Positions 52,515 to 61,811 are shown, numbered from the stretch's first letter. The stretch is DNA of 64,000 nt from Lachnospiraceae bacterium (GCA_017427685.1 JAFRSH010000002.1:62001-126000), one strand, 5' to 3'. Numbers and translations: made by a program. The notes: a model not told the origin generated them from the letters alone.

Positions 52515-54560
52515 GTGAAACCCAAGAGAACATCAATCAAGAACCAGATCAGAAAACTGATCATCTTCACAGCGGCGATGGCGCTCGTTTTCACCAGTCT
52601 GAGCGGTATCATCAGCATGTACAACATCAGAGGCCAGAGCGCGAAGTCGTTGACCGATCAGCTTGAAGAAACGGTTGACGTGGTCATTAACGGCACGTCA
52701 AGTCTCGCGGATTCGAGGCTTGGTCTCTATGCCGATTACATCACCACTCTTTCCGAACTGATCACGGACATGTACGCCCGCCCCGACGCTTATGTGCACA
52801 AGGAGGTTCTTCCTCCCGACGCGAGCAAAGAGAATATCCTTTCGATGCAGAGGTATTTTACGACTCACGAAGTAAAGAGAGAGAACGTACTTGAAGAACT
52901 CGGTCTCTTCGGAAGCCTTGAGGCTCTTTGGAATTCGATAATAAGCGAGCACGAGGATGTCATTACGAACATCTACCTCGCAACGGATGATCTGATGATC
53001 TGCTGCGACAGGAATGCCAACCTCGCAGAGCTTGAACCGGACGGAGAATCATACTACGATTACCGCAATATGGAGTGGTACAGGAACGCCATGAACGGTG
53101 ACGGCAAGGCAAGTTTCCTCAAGAGCTACCTCGACTCCTACGGCCGCGGACTTATGACGAGCTGCAGCGCTCCGTTTTATAAGGACGGTAAGCGTGTCGG
53201 CGTTGTCAGCATGGACATCCTCACAACCGACCTCACCGGCAGTGTTATTGATGTGGATCTCGGTAAAGGAAGCTTTGCTTTCGTAGTCGACGGTGACGGC
53301 GACATCATCGCTTCTCCATACACATTCATGATCGGAGACCGTTTCATCAATGTCTCGAGACTCGTAAGTCCGGAACTTAAAGCAAGGATACTTGCGGATG
53401 AGCAAGGTGTCGAGAAATCGAACGACGGGATCTACTATGCGTACGCACCCATCAGATCGACGGGGTGGAAGCTTGTCATCAGTATCCCCGAGACACTGAT
53501 CCTTGAACCGATCGACCAAATGAACGGGCACATCAGGGTGACGATCATACTCTTTATCGGAATCTTCTTCTTTGTCGGTGTTGTTGTTATAATCCTCGGT
53601 TCGCGTCTCGGAAAGCGATTCACAGAGCCTATACTGGCACTCGAGAAGGACGTGGAAGTCATCTCGGGAGGTAATCTGCACCACAAGGCTATGGTCCGCG
53701 CGAACAACGAGCTCGGAGACCTTGCGCACTGCGTCAACAGCATGGCTGTCTCACTTGACAATTACATTAACGACCTGACGCGTGTTACGGCAGAGAAGGA
53801 AAGAATCGGAGCGGAGCTCGATGTTGCGACGCACATCCAGTCCTCCATGCTTCCCTGCATCTTCCCTGCGTTTCCTGACAGGAAAGAGTTTGATGTCTTC
53901 GCTTCCATGACACCTGCCAAGGAGGTCGGCGGCGACTTCTACGACTTCTTTATGGTCGATGATTCGCACGTTGCATTCGTTGTGGCCGACGTTTCGGGCA
54001 AGGGGGTTCCCGCGGCACTGTTTATGGTCATCGGCAAGACTCTTATCAAGGACCATACGGTTCCCGGAGCAAATCTTGAGAACGTATTCAGGGAAGTTAA
54101 CAATATACTTTGCGAGAGCAACAGTGAGAATATGTTCATCACCGCGTTTGAGTGCGTGCTCGATCTGGTTACGGGCGAGCTTCGCTTTATCAACGCCGGT
54201 CATGAGACACCCTTTATCTGCAGGAAGGGTGGAGTGTTTGAGGTATATCCCGTTAAGGCATGCTTCGTGCTTGCCGGAATGGAGGATATGGTATACAAGG
54301 GTGGCAGTTGTATGCTCGAGCCCGGAGACAAGCTGTTCCAGTACACGGACGGTGTTACCGAGGCTACCGATGCAAACAACGAACTTTACGGTATGGAGCG
54401 TCTTAATAACATTCTCAGGACAGTCGGAGAGAAGCAACCCGACGAGATTTTGCCCGCGGTCAAGGCAGATATCGATGCTTTTGTTAAGGACGCACCTCAG
54501 TTTGATGACATTACCATGCTTTGTCTGGAGTATAAGGAAAGGATGGTAGTTAATAGCTAA
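52515..54560 (+). CDS. dCache-HAMP-PP2C phosphatase (RsbU/SpoIIE type)
   Basis: A 681-residue membrane phosphatase. First membrane segment at ~15-35; an extracellular dCache sensor (~40-340; YRNMEWYRNAM resembles the WY ligand loop); second membrane segment (~348-370); HAMP (~370-430); coil; then PP2C of the SpoIIE class (~455-675) with ATHIQSSMLP, PAKEVGGDFYDFF (metal Asp), VADVSGKGVPAALFM, FRFINAGHETP-like FINAGHETPF, FQYTDGVTEA and FDDITMLCLE. RsbU-type phosphatases dephosphorylate STAS anti-anti-sigma factors. None is encoded here. GTG at 52515 follows GAGAGGAA. It is fourth in the operon, after the membrane RsbW-like gene with which it may cooperate. Confidence 0.92.
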   Translation: MKPKRTSIKNQIRKLIIFTAAMALVFTSLSGIISMYNIRGQSAKSLTDQLEETVDVVINGTSSLADSRLGLYADYITTLSELITDMYARPDAYVHKEVLPPDASKENILSMQRYFTTHEVKRENVLEELGLFGSLEALWNSIISEHEDVITNIYLATDDLMICCDRNANLAELEPDGESYYDYRNMEWYRNAMNGDGKASFLKSYLDSYGRGLMTSCSAPFYKDGKRVGVVSMDILTTDLTGSVIDVDLGKGSFAFVVDGDGDIIASPYTFMIGDRFINVSRLVSPELKARILADEQGVEKSNDGIYYAYAPIRSTGWKLVISIPETLILEPIDQMNGHIRVTIILFIGIFFFVGVVVIILGSRLGKRFTEPILALEKDVEVISGGNLHHKAMVRANNELGDLAHCVNSMAVSLDNYINDLTRVTAEKERIGAELDVATHIQSSMLPCIFPAFPDRKEFDVFASMTPAKEVGGDFYDFFMVDDSHVAFVVADVSGKGVPAALFMVIGKTLIKDHTVPGANLENVFREVNNILCESNSENMFITAFECVLDLVTGELRFINAGHETPFICRKGGVFEVYPVKACFVLAGMEDMVYKGGSCMLEPGDKLFQYTDGVTEATDANNELYGMERLNNILRTVGEKQPDEILPAVKADIDAFVKDAPQFDDITMLCLEYKERMVVNS

Positions 54561-54588
54561 GAGCTAAAAGTTAAGAGGAGGTGTTGAT

Positions 54589-55149
54589 ATGTTTGTTTAC
54601 ATGCTTATGTGTGACGGATTCGAGGAATCCGAGGCTGTTGTTACGGCCGATATCCTCACGAGAGGCGGAGTCGGAGTCAAATTCGTTTCTCCCTACGGCA
54701 AGTTCAAGGCTGTTGGGTCACACGGATTTGTTATCGAGATGAATGACCGATTCCCGAACAGCGAGGAATACGACTTCCGTTTCAGTGATGCGGACGGTGT
54801 GATCCTCCCCGGCGGCAAGGTCGGGACCGACAACCTTAAGGCCAGCATGGCTGTCAAGAAGATGGTCAGGGAATACAGTGATTCCGGCAAGATAGTTGCA
54901 GCCATCTGCGCGGCACCCACCGTGCTCGGAGCCGCAGGTTTACTGAGCGGCAAGAAGATGACATGTTACCCGGGATTTGAGAACAGCATCAAGTGTGACG
55001 AGTACACGGCCGCTCCCTGTGAGATCGACGGCAACATCGTTACGGGCAAGTCGATGGGATGCGCTGTCGAGTTCGGACTCGGACTTCTTGCGAAGCTCAA
55101 GGACAGTGAAACGGCGGACAAGGTCAGGGAAGGAATAGTGATGCCCTGA
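54589..55149 (+). CDS. DJ-1/PfpI family protein
   Basis: A 186-residue cytosolic protein of the DJ-1/ThiJ/PfpI family. The conserved Glu lies in DGFEESEAV (residues ~10-18). The nucleophile elbow Cys is in IVAAICAAPTVLGAAG (near residue 106), and the family PGG element is in VILPGGKVGTDNL. Members act as glyoxalase/deglycase-type or redox-stress proteins, and the exact activity varies. AGGAGG precedes the ATG. It is 28 bases after the PP2C gene and may be co-transcribed, but it is also followed by a separate promoter for the polymerase gene. Confidence 0.92.
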   Translation: MFVYMLMCDGFEESEAVVTADILTRGGVGVKFVSPYGKFKAVGSHGFVIEMNDRFPNSEEYDFRFSDADGVILPGGKVGTDNLKASMAVKKMVREYSDSGKIVAAICAAPTVLGAAGLLSGKKMTCYPGFENSIKCDEYTAAPCEIDGNIVTGKSMGCAVEFGLGLLAKLKDSETADKVREGIVMP

Positions 55150-55159
55150 CGCGACGGGT

Positions 55160-55210
55160 TTGACAATTCCGGAACCGAGTGATATACTTCAAATCACGAA
55201 CATACGTTCG
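55160..55210 (+). promoter_or_regulatory. SOS promoter with LexA (DinR) box
   Basis: TTGACA at 55160-55165, exactly 17 bases, TATACT at 55183-55188. CGAACATACGTTCG at 55197-55210 matches the Firmicutes LexA box CGAACRNRYGTTYG at every position and covers the transcription start. The downstream gene is a translesion polymerase, a classical SOS target. Confidence 0.92.
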
Positions 55211-55277
55211 AAACGTCATAACGCTTCGGGTATTTGACCGGATCGTGTGTTTGAATCTATCGGAACGGAGTGAGCAG

Positions 55278-56852
55278 ATGCCGCTACAGGATGAACGCGC
55301 CAGAGTTTATGTCGCGATCGACCTCAAATCTTTTTATGCTTCCGTCGAGTGTGTCGACAGAGGTCTTGACCCCTTGGGCGTTAACCTTGTGGTTGCTGAC
55401 CCGGGACGCACGGAGAAGACCATCTGTCTGGCTGTTTCGCCTTCACTCAAGGCATACGGGATCCCCGGAAGAGCAAGGCTTTTTGAGGTCGTTGAAAAAG
55501 TCAAAACAGTAAATGCGCGGCGCCGCATGAAAGCACCGAACAGGACCCTTACGGGGAGGTCGTGCGTGGATGCGGAGCTGAAGGCCGATGCGGCGCTCGC
55601 GGTTGACTATATTGTCGCACCTCCCAGGATGGGGAGGTACGTCGAGATGAGCCGCAGGATCTGCGGTATTTACAGACGGTTTATTTCACCGGAGGACATA
55701 CACGTCTACTCCGTGGACGAGATCTTTGCGGATGTGACGGATTATCTTAAATTCTACGGGGTCACCGCTCGTGAGCTTACCATGAGGATGATCCGGGCGG
55801 TCCTCAGCGAAACCGGTATCACGGCGACTGCGGGGATCGGTTCAAACATGTTCCTTTGCAAGATCGCTATGGATATAGTTGCGAAACACATGGAGCCGGA
55901 CGCTGATGGTGTGCGGCTTGCCGAGCTTGATGAACAGAGCTTCCGCAGGACGCTTTGGACCCACAAGCCCATCACCGACTTCTGGATGATCGGAAGAGGG
56001 ATCACACGTCGACTCGAAAAGCTCGGTATCTACACGATGGGTGACATAGCACGATGTTCGATCGGAGATCCCGGTGAGTTCTACAACGAGGAGCTGCTCT
56101 ACAAGACCTTCGGTGTGAACGCGCAGCTCATCATCGACCATGCATGGGGCTACGAGCCCTGTACGATCGCGGCGGTCAAGGCCTGCAAACCGAAATCAAA
56201 GAGTCTGAGCTCCGGTCAGGTCCTTAAGGAACCGTACCCCTACGATAAGGCACGTATCGTCATCAGGGAGATGACGGACAAGCTTGTGCTCGAGATGACA
56301 GACAAGGGTTACGAGACCGACAGGATGGTCATAGACATCGGTTACGACATCGAGAACATCTCTCTCGAAAGTGTGGGGTATCGGGGTGATGTCGTGAGAG
56401 ACCACTACGGACGCCCGACTCCGGCACCTTCGCACGGGACGGCGGCACTCGGTTGCTATTCATGTTCGTCCCGCCTGATCTGCGACGCGGTAATCGAGCT
56501 CTTTGACAGGATAGTCAACAGGAAGCTTACGATACGCAGGATGTGTGTGGCAGCAGGTGATCTTCTGACGCATGACGAGCTGACCGCGCAGACCGAAGAG
56601 CCTTCGGAGGACAGCACACATTCGTTTGAACAGATGAGCTTCTTTGATGCCGTCGCACCCGAAGAAGTCAGGGAAGCCGAGACCCGAAAGGAACAGGAGA
56701 AGCAGGCACGGGAGAGAGAGTACAGTCTTCAGAAGGCTGTGGTCGGGCTTCAACAGCGTTACGGCAAGAACGCGGTACTTAAAGGAATGAACCTCGAGGA
56801 GGGAGCTACCGCCATCGAAAGGAACGGACAGATCGGCGGGCACAAGGCATAA
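55278..56852 (+). CDS. Y-family DNA polymerase (DinB/UmuC-like), SOS regulated
   Basis: A 524-residue translesion DNA polymerase. Palm-domain motifs: VYVAIDLKSFYASVECVDRG (first metal Asp and steric-gate region), HVYSVDEIFADVTDYL (catalytic Asp-Glu) and TATAGIGSNMFLCKIAMDI. A thumb helix-hairpin-helix (RRLEKLGIYTMGDIAR) and little-finger domain follow. The C-terminal ~90 residues are charged and helical, with QMSFFD, a probable beta-clamp-binding motif. It resembles the UmuC-like polymerases of Firmicutes (YqjW/UvrX) more than short Pol IV. ATG at 55278 follows CGGAG. Under a perfect LexA box; the next small gene overlaps its stop. Confidence 0.93.
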   Translation: MPLQDERARVYVAIDLKSFYASVECVDRGLDPLGVNLVVADPGRTEKTICLAVSPSLKAYGIPGRARLFEVVEKVKTVNARRRMKAPNRTLTGRSCVDAELKADAALAVDYIVAPPRMGRYVEMSRRICGIYRRFISPEDIHVYSVDEIFADVTDYLKFYGVTARELTMRMIRAVLSETGITATAGIGSNMFLCKIAMDIVAKHMEPDADGVRLAELDEQSFRRTLWTHKPITDFWMIGRGITRRLEKLGIYTMGDIARCSIGDPGEFYNEELLYKTFGVNAQLIIDHAWGYEPCTIAAVKACKPKSKSLSSGQVLKEPYPYDKARIVIREMTDKLVLEMTDKGYETDRMVIDIGYDIENISLESVGYRGDVVRDHYGRPTPAPSHGTAALGCYSCSSRLICDAVIELFDRIVNRKLTIRRMCVAAGDLLTHDELTAQTEEPSEDSTHSFEQMSFFDAVAPEEVREAETRKEQEKQAREREYSLQKAVVGLQQRYGKNAVLKGMNLEEGATAIERNGQIGGHKA

Positions 56853-57085
56853 TGATCTATTTTTTCAGGAAAGACAAGGACCCGCATGAGTATGACGATA
56901 TGCTTGATATGCCATACCCTTATGCGAGTGCGCACAAAAGGATGGATCTGATACAGAGAGCCAACCAGTTTGCGCCCTTTGCCGGAGTGGGACATCTTGA
57001 TTCGCACGACGGTATGGTCGAAGAGCTTCCCGAAGAAGAGGTCTATGAGGACAGCCCTTTTGACGACAGCTCGTTCGAGGGGTGA
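56852..57085 (+). CDS. Small acidic protein coupled to the Y-family polymerase (YolD-associated type)
   Basis: A 77-residue protein whose ATG overlaps the polymerase stop (TAATG), implying translational coupling and SOS control. It contains HKRMDLIQRANQFAPFAGVG, which resembles the RAAQFSPFAALTG element of small proteins that accompany DinB-like polymerases in Clostridia. The C-terminal 25 residues are mostly acidic. It may modulate the polymerase, like YolD-family proteins beside UvrX, but its role is not established. Too short for further domain assignment. Confidence 0.8.
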   Translation: MIYFFRKDKDPHEYDDMLDMPYPYASAHKRMDLIQRANQFAPFAGVGHLDSHDGMVEELPEEEVYEDSPFDDSSFEG

Positions 57086-57141
57086 AAGAGTCGAAGTAAT
57101 ATGATCGACAGATCAAACAATAAATTCAGAACGGAGTTTTT

Positions 57142-58527
57142 ATGTTTCAGGATATGCTTGAAAAGAAAAGGGAATTGTTTGCGGACGGTGTGCAGACCGT
57201 ACTGAGGGGACACAGCAACCGTAACCGCAGGGTAGTCATACTTAAGGGTAATATCGTGCAGAACACGCGAAGCGAGAGCAGCGGTATCAGTGCAAGAGTC
57301 AATAACAACGGCACCTTCGGATTCGCTTCGGTCGCACAGACGACACCCGAGGCGGCCGAGAAGGTCTTAAGAGCCGCTACACAGAACGCGTCGCTCCTTG
57401 CGCAGCACGCGAACAGGAGCATCATGCTCCCTCCTTCTTTGGGAACAGGGATGCTTGAGCCTCACGGTGTTGTGAACGATGCGGCCCAGAAGGACATCAT
57501 CGAGGCATGTCAGACCGTTGATGCCTACGTTGAGAAGACTTACCCCGACCTTACAACGAGGACGATCGTATACACCGAGGATTCGCAGGACAGGACGATT
57601 GTTTCGTCCGATGCGTGGAACGGTCATATGATCACGCCCCGTTGTTATATTTATGTGTTTATCACCGCTACGACCGAAAGCGGCAACCCCGTCGAGCTCT
57701 TTAAGGCTTTCGGCGGCTACGGAAGCTTCAAGGACAATTTCTCGGATGTTACGAAGTACTATCCGGAGATCGACGAGCTGTACAAGAGGCTTATGGACAA
57801 GAAGGAAGGCGTCTACGCCCAATCCGGATACAAGACTGTCGTACTCGGCGGTTTCATGTCGGGTATGCTCGCACACGAAGCTGTCGGTCATACGGTCGAG
57901 GCCGATCTTGTGAGAGGCGGTAGCGTGGCAGGCAAGAACCTCAACAAGAAGGTCGCATCGGACCTTGTTACCATGACAGATTTCGCACATACATACAACG
58001 GCAGTCCCGCACCTCTTCCTGTTTACCTTGATGACGAGGGCACGGTTGCCGAAGACGAAGTCCTCATCAAGGACGGAACACTCGTCGGATACATGCATGA
58101 CCGTGAGAGCGCGCAGCACTACGGCATGAAGGCTTCGGGTAACGCAAGAGCCTGGGGGTTCGCGGACGAACCGCTCATCAGGATGCGTAACACCTGCATC
58201 CTTCCCGGGAAGAGCACACTCGAGGAGATGATCGCCTCGATCGACGACGGTTACTACCTCATCAGTTCCGGAAACGGCCAGGCGGATCTTACGGGAGAGT
58301 TCATGTTCGGCGTGACATGCGGTTACGAGATCAAGAACGGCAAGCTTGGCAAGGGACTTCTCGACACGACCGTTTCGGGTGTGGCTTTTGATATGCTTAA
58401 GACAGTCGACATGGTTTCCGACGAAGTCGAATGGTCCTCGAGCGGATTCTGCGGCAAGAAGCAGATGATGGCAGTCAGCATGGGCGGACCGTGCATGCGC
58501 TGCAAGATTATGATCGGAGGACGTTAA
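57142..58527 (+). CDS. tldD: TldD family metallopeptidase
   Basis: A 461-residue member of the TldD/PmbA (peptidase U62) family. The metal-binding HEAVGHTVEADLV (HExxxH) is near residue 250, and later family elements include GYMHDRESAQHYG, GNARAWGFADEPLIRMRNT and GLLDTTVSGVAFDMLKTVDMV. TldD supplies the active-site metal of the TldD/E heterodimer, which cleaves unfolded peptides and matures microcins in E. coli. It forms an immediate pair with tldE (one-base gap). It has a plausible start at 57142 with ACGGAG upstream. The substrate here is unknown. Confidence 0.93.
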   Translation: MFQDMLEKKRELFADGVQTVLRGHSNRNRRVVILKGNIVQNTRSESSGISARVNNNGTFGFASVAQTTPEAAEKVLRAATQNASLLAQHANRSIMLPPSLGTGMLEPHGVVNDAAQKDIIEACQTVDAYVEKTYPDLTTRTIVYTEDSQDRTIVSSDAWNGHMITPRCYIYVFITATTESGNPVELFKAFGGYGSFKDNFSDVTKYYPEIDELYKRLMDKKEGVYAQSGYKTVVLGGFMSGMLAHEAVGHTVEADLVRGGSVAGKNLNKKVASDLVTMTDFAHTYNGSPAPLPVYLDDEGTVAEDEVLIKDGTLVGYMHDRESAQHYGMKASGNARAWGFADEPLIRMRNTCILPGKSTLEEMIASIDDGYYLISSGNGQADLTGEFMFGVTCGYEIKNGKLGKGLLDTTVSGVAFDMLKTVDMVSDEVEWSSSGFCGKKQMMAVSMGGPCMRCKIMIGGR

Positions 58528-58528
58528 A

Positions 58529-59827
58529 ATGAGTGATCTTAAGAAACTGGCAGATCGTTTTGAAAGTATGATCAAGGGGCGCGATCTCGCCAAGTACACA
58601 TATTCGTTAACAGAAAGCGAAAAACAGGAGTTCAACATCGAACACGGTGAGTTTAAGCTCCTGAGGACGGTTTATTCGGGCAGAGGCTCGTTAAAGGTGT
58701 TCCTCGGAGAAAGGATGGGATCCGCGAACGGAACCGATCTGACCGACAAGGGACTCGAAGCTCTTATCGAGGACGCAACCGCAGCGGCACAGTCGTCGCC
58801 CGAGGATCCTGCGCATGACATAGCACCGGATCAGGGTAAACATGAGAGGACACAGGGTGTGATCGAACCGGATCTCGATCTCTTCATCGAGAGGATCAAG
58901 GAATTCCTGAGTACCGTTGCCAAGGATTATCCGAGAGTACGCATCCTTAACCTCGGTGCGTCTCACGACAAATGGACTTGGATCTCGCGCAACTCAAACG
59001 GGTCGGATTTCTGCGAAACGGCGGGCTTTTACAGCTTCGTGATCGAGATCAGTGCGGCCGAAGGTGACGCAACGACGGGCTTTGATTATACAGGCATTAC
59101 CACGAAAGATCTTGATACTCCGTTTATCGAGCGCGGTGATATCAGAAGATGCATCGAAAGCATCGACGCAAGCATCTACCCCGAGGCGATCGAGGGAGAG
59201 TTTAAGGGCTCACTCGTTATCACGCCTTCATGTGCGACCGATTTCCTGGGGATGCTCATCGGCAACTACGCGAGCAGCGGTGTTGTTATCGACGGTACGA
59301 GCCTGTGGCTTGACAAGGTCGGAGAGCAGGTTGTGAGCGATTCGCTTACGCTCAGCCTCATGAACGAGGACGAGCGCATCACGCTGAGCGATCTCGCTAC
59401 GGGGGACGATTTCCTCGCCGAGAACGCAACCATCATAGAGAAGGGCGTCTTAAAGCAGCACTTCCTCGGACTTTACGCAGCCAACAAGACAGGGCGCCCG
59501 GTTGTTAAGAACAACGGCGGGAACTACGTGGTGGAGCCCGGTGACAAGTCTCTCGACGAGCTTATCGCGGGTGTGGACAAGGGCCTTCTGCTCGGACGTT
59601 TCTCGGGCGGTAATCCCGGTACGAACGGTGATTTCTCGGGTGTTGCGAAGAACAGCTTCCTTATCGAGAACGGCAGGATCAAATGTGCCGTTTCGGAGAC
59701 GATGGTCAACGGCAATCTCTGGGATATGTTCAAGAACATACGCGGCATCAGCAAGGAGCTTGTTTGCAACGGTTCGACCGTTATGCCGTATATCGCGGTC
59801 GACGGTATAAACATCTCGGGCAAATAG
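58529..59827 (+). CDS. pmbA: TldE/PmbA family subunit
   Basis: A 432-residue TldE-type partner of the preceding TldD. It has the fold landmarks of the family: residues RGSLKVFLGERMGSANGTDL in the N-terminal domain, YASSGVVIDGTSLWLDKVGEQ and a C-terminal domain with DDFLAENATIIEKGVLKQHF and RFSGGNPGTNGDFSG, but no HExxxH, as expected for the non-metal subunit. Start ATG at 58529 follows AGGAGG within the end of tldD, indicating coupled translation. Together they should form the TldD/E protease. The next genes (ung, AroC-like) are functionally unrelated. Confidence 0.92.
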   Translation: MSDLKKLADRFESMIKGRDLAKYTYSLTESEKQEFNIEHGEFKLLRTVYSGRGSLKVFLGERMGSANGTDLTDKGLEALIEDATAAAQSSPEDPAHDIAPDQGKHERTQGVIEPDLDLFIERIKEFLSTVAKDYPRVRILNLGASHDKWTWISRNSNGSDFCETAGFYSFVIEISAAEGDATTGFDYTGITTKDLDTPFIERGDIRRCIESIDASIYPEAIEGEFKGSLVITPSCATDFLGMLIGNYASSGVVIDGTSLWLDKVGEQVVSDSLTLSLMNEDERITLSDLATGDDFLAENATIIEKGVLKQHFLGLYAANKTGRPVVKNNGGNYVVEPGDKSLDELIAGVDKGLLLGRFSGGNPGTNGDFSGVAKNSFLIENGRIKCAVSETMVNGNLWDMFKNIRGISKELVCNGSTVMPYIAVDGINISGK

Positions 59828-59903
59828 CCGGAGGGATTAAAAGTATCGGGACGGCAGCAGTGAAAGATCGGAAACCCGGATTAAAAGGACGTAAGGAACA
59901 TAA

Positions 59904-60578
59904 ATGAGCGGAATCAGCGGAGTTTGGTACGAGAAATTAAAGGATCAGTTCAAGATGCCTTATTACGGAGAGCTGTATAAGTTCGTGAGCGAGGAGTACG
60001 CGCGCGGACCGGTTTACCCGCCTTCGGAGGACATCTTCAACGCATTTCATTACACACCTTTTGAGAATGTCAAATGCGTGATCCTCGGACAGGATCCGTA
60101 CCATGAGCCGGGGCAGGCACACGGACTTTGCTTTTCGGTGAGACCCGGAGTCCCCGCACCGCCTTCGCTGTGCAATATCTACAAAGAGCTTCAGGACGAT
60201 CTCTCGTGCAGGATCCCGAACAACGGGTACCTTGAGAAATGGGCGCGGGAGGGAGTGCTCCTACTGAACACGTGCCTCACCGTGAGAGCGCATCAGGCCA
60301 ACTCCCACAACGGGCACGGCTGGGAGCAGTTCACGGATGCCGTGATCAAAGCGGTCGACACGAAACCCGAGCCGGTGGTATTCCTGCTGTGGGGTTCACC
60401 CGCGGGCAGAAAGAGCGAGCTTCTTACGAACCGCTCGCATCTGGTGCTTAAGGCACCTCATCCGAGCCCGCTTTCGGCATACAGAGGATTCTTCGGATGC
60501 AGACACTTCAGCGCGGCGAACAGGTACCTTACCGAACACGGACTGAAGCCCATAGACTGGCAGATAGAGGACATATAA
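59904..60578 (+). CDS. ung: Uracil-DNA glycosylase, family 1
   Basis: Removes uracil from DNA to begin base-excision repair. The 224-residue protein has motif A VILGQDPYHEPGQAHGLCFSV (catalytic Asp and His of GQDPYH, read in two parts), GVLLLNTCLTVRAHQANSHN (uracil-binding Asn), and the minor-groove loop HPSPLSAYRGFFGCRHF. Length matches family 1 (~220-230). ATG at 59904 is preceded by AAGGA. It stands in a DNA-repair-leaning neighbourhood (SOS polymerase 3 kb upstream), but no LexA box was seen at this gene. Confidence 0.97.
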   Translation: MSGISGVWYEKLKDQFKMPYYGELYKFVSEEYARGPVYPPSEDIFNAFHYTPFENVKCVILGQDPYHEPGQAHGLCFSVRPGVPAPPSLCNIYKELQDDLSCRIPNNGYLEKWAREGVLLLNTCLTVRAHQANSHNGHGWEQFTDAVIKAVDTKPEPVVFLLWGSPAGRKSELLTNRSHLVLKAPHPSPLSAYRGFFGCRHFSAANRYLTEHGLKPIDWQIEDI

Positions 60579-60712
60579 ATATACAAGATGTAATGCCGGC
60601 CAAAATGTAGTATACTTAATAATGTTTGATAGATCCGTTACATCGCAGCAATATCGAAGTTTTTCGGAACATTAGAGATCGGAAGGTTTTTGAAAGCCTG
60701 AAAGGATGAAAA

Positions 60713-61810
60713 ATGGCAGGTTCTGTTTTTGGAAAATATTTTACATGCACCGCATGGGGTGATGCCTATACACAGGGCATAGGAGCTGTTGTTGACGGCG
60801 TTCCCGCAGGTCTTAAGATCACGGAGAACGACATCCAGCAGTACCTCAACAGACGCAGGGTTTGGGCTGCGTCCGTTCCGGCCAAGCGCCACGAGAGCGA
60901 TTTCGTGACGATTGCTTCGGGACTTGAGAACGGTATCACTACCGGAGGTCCCGTTTCGCTGACGATCATGAACAGCGCCGTAAAGGAGAAAGGCGAGGCA
61001 CCCGTTCCCGGCACCATCAGACCCGGCCAGGGCGACATCGCGATGGCAGCCAAGTACGGTGCGACAAGCGAGAAGGTCATGCTTTATCCTTCACGTATCC
61101 AGTCGGCGATCACCGCGGCAGGTGCTATCGCAGTGAAGATCCTCAGAGAGATCGGTGTCAGCTTCTGTACATATGTCAGCTCTGTAGGACCCGTATCGAT
61201 CTCATACGCCAATTGTTCGGTTGATGCACTGAAGAAGAGTCCTCTTCTCATGCCCGATCCTCAGGCGAGTGCAGCGGCCATGGAATATGCCGAGAAGGTC
61301 GCTGCCGATCATGATTCGGCGGGCAGCACGGTTGAAGTTGTTGTTACGGGTATGCCGGCAGGTGTCGGCGAGCCTCTGTTCGGTTCGCTTTCGGCACAGA
61401 TCGCAAGCGCGATCATGTCGATCGAATCAGTCGCCGGAGTTGAATTCGGTGACGGTATAAAGTCGAGCACCAGGAAGGGAAGCGAGGACTGCGATTCCTT
61501 CGCGTTCGGTGAGGAGATCAGGAAACTCTCCAATCATTCGGGCGGTATCGAAGGCGGCATGAGCGACGGCTCCGAGATAGTGGTCAGAGCGTCTCTGAGA
61601 CCCGATCCCTGGGCAGGACAGGGACATGATACGGTCAATGTCCACGGCACACAGGTTTCACTTCCCGCGAGAGAAGCATACGACGTTGTAACCGCTCCCA
61701 GGCTCTGCGTGGTGATCGAATCGGTTACAGCCATAGCGATAGTTGACAGTCTCTTCGAAAACATGAGCGCTAAGATCGAAAACGTAAGGAAATTCTACGA
61801 GAAGGCATAA
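60713..61810 (+). CDS. aroC: Chorismate synthase homologue with altered active site
   Basis: A 365-residue protein collinear with clostridial chorismate synthase (FMN-dependent conversion of EPSP to chorismate). The start MAGSVFGKYFTCTAWG, VVDGVPAGL, NRRR and TTGGPVSL are family-like. The catalytic signatures are changed: WGESHG is WGDAYTQG (Tyr19 for His), RPGHAD is RPGQGD (Gln106 for His), GGGRSSxRET has become YPSRIQSAITAAG, and the C-terminal GRHDPC block is AREAYDVVTAPR. Known AroC enzymes need both histidines. Either the enzyme uses other residues or this is a paralogue with a new role. AAAGGA lies before the ATG. No shikimate-pathway gene is near, and no second aroC is in the window. 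It is coupled to the next gene by one base. Confidence 0.72.
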   Translation: MAGSVFGKYFTCTAWGDAYTQGIGAVVDGVPAGLKITENDIQQYLNRRRVWAASVPAKRHESDFVTIASGLENGITTGGPVSLTIMNSAVKEKGEAPVPGTIRPGQGDIAMAAKYGATSEKVMLYPSRIQSAITAAGAIAVKILREIGVSFCTYVSSVGPVSISYANCSVDALKKSPLLMPDPQASAAAMEYAEKVAADHDSAGSTVEVVVTGMPAGVGEPLFGSLSAQIASAIMSIESVAGVEFGDGIKSSTRKGSEDCDSFAFGEEIRKLSNHSGGIEGGMSDGSEIVVRASLRPDPWAGQGHDTVNVHGTQVSLPAREAYDVVTAPRLCVVIESVTAIAIVDSLFENMSAKIENVRKFYEKA

Positions 61811-61811
61811 A

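Noticed and set aside
57367..58638. A 423-codon minus-strand frame opposite tldD
   Set aside because: Overlaps the well-supported tldD gene completely; no start signal or family match.
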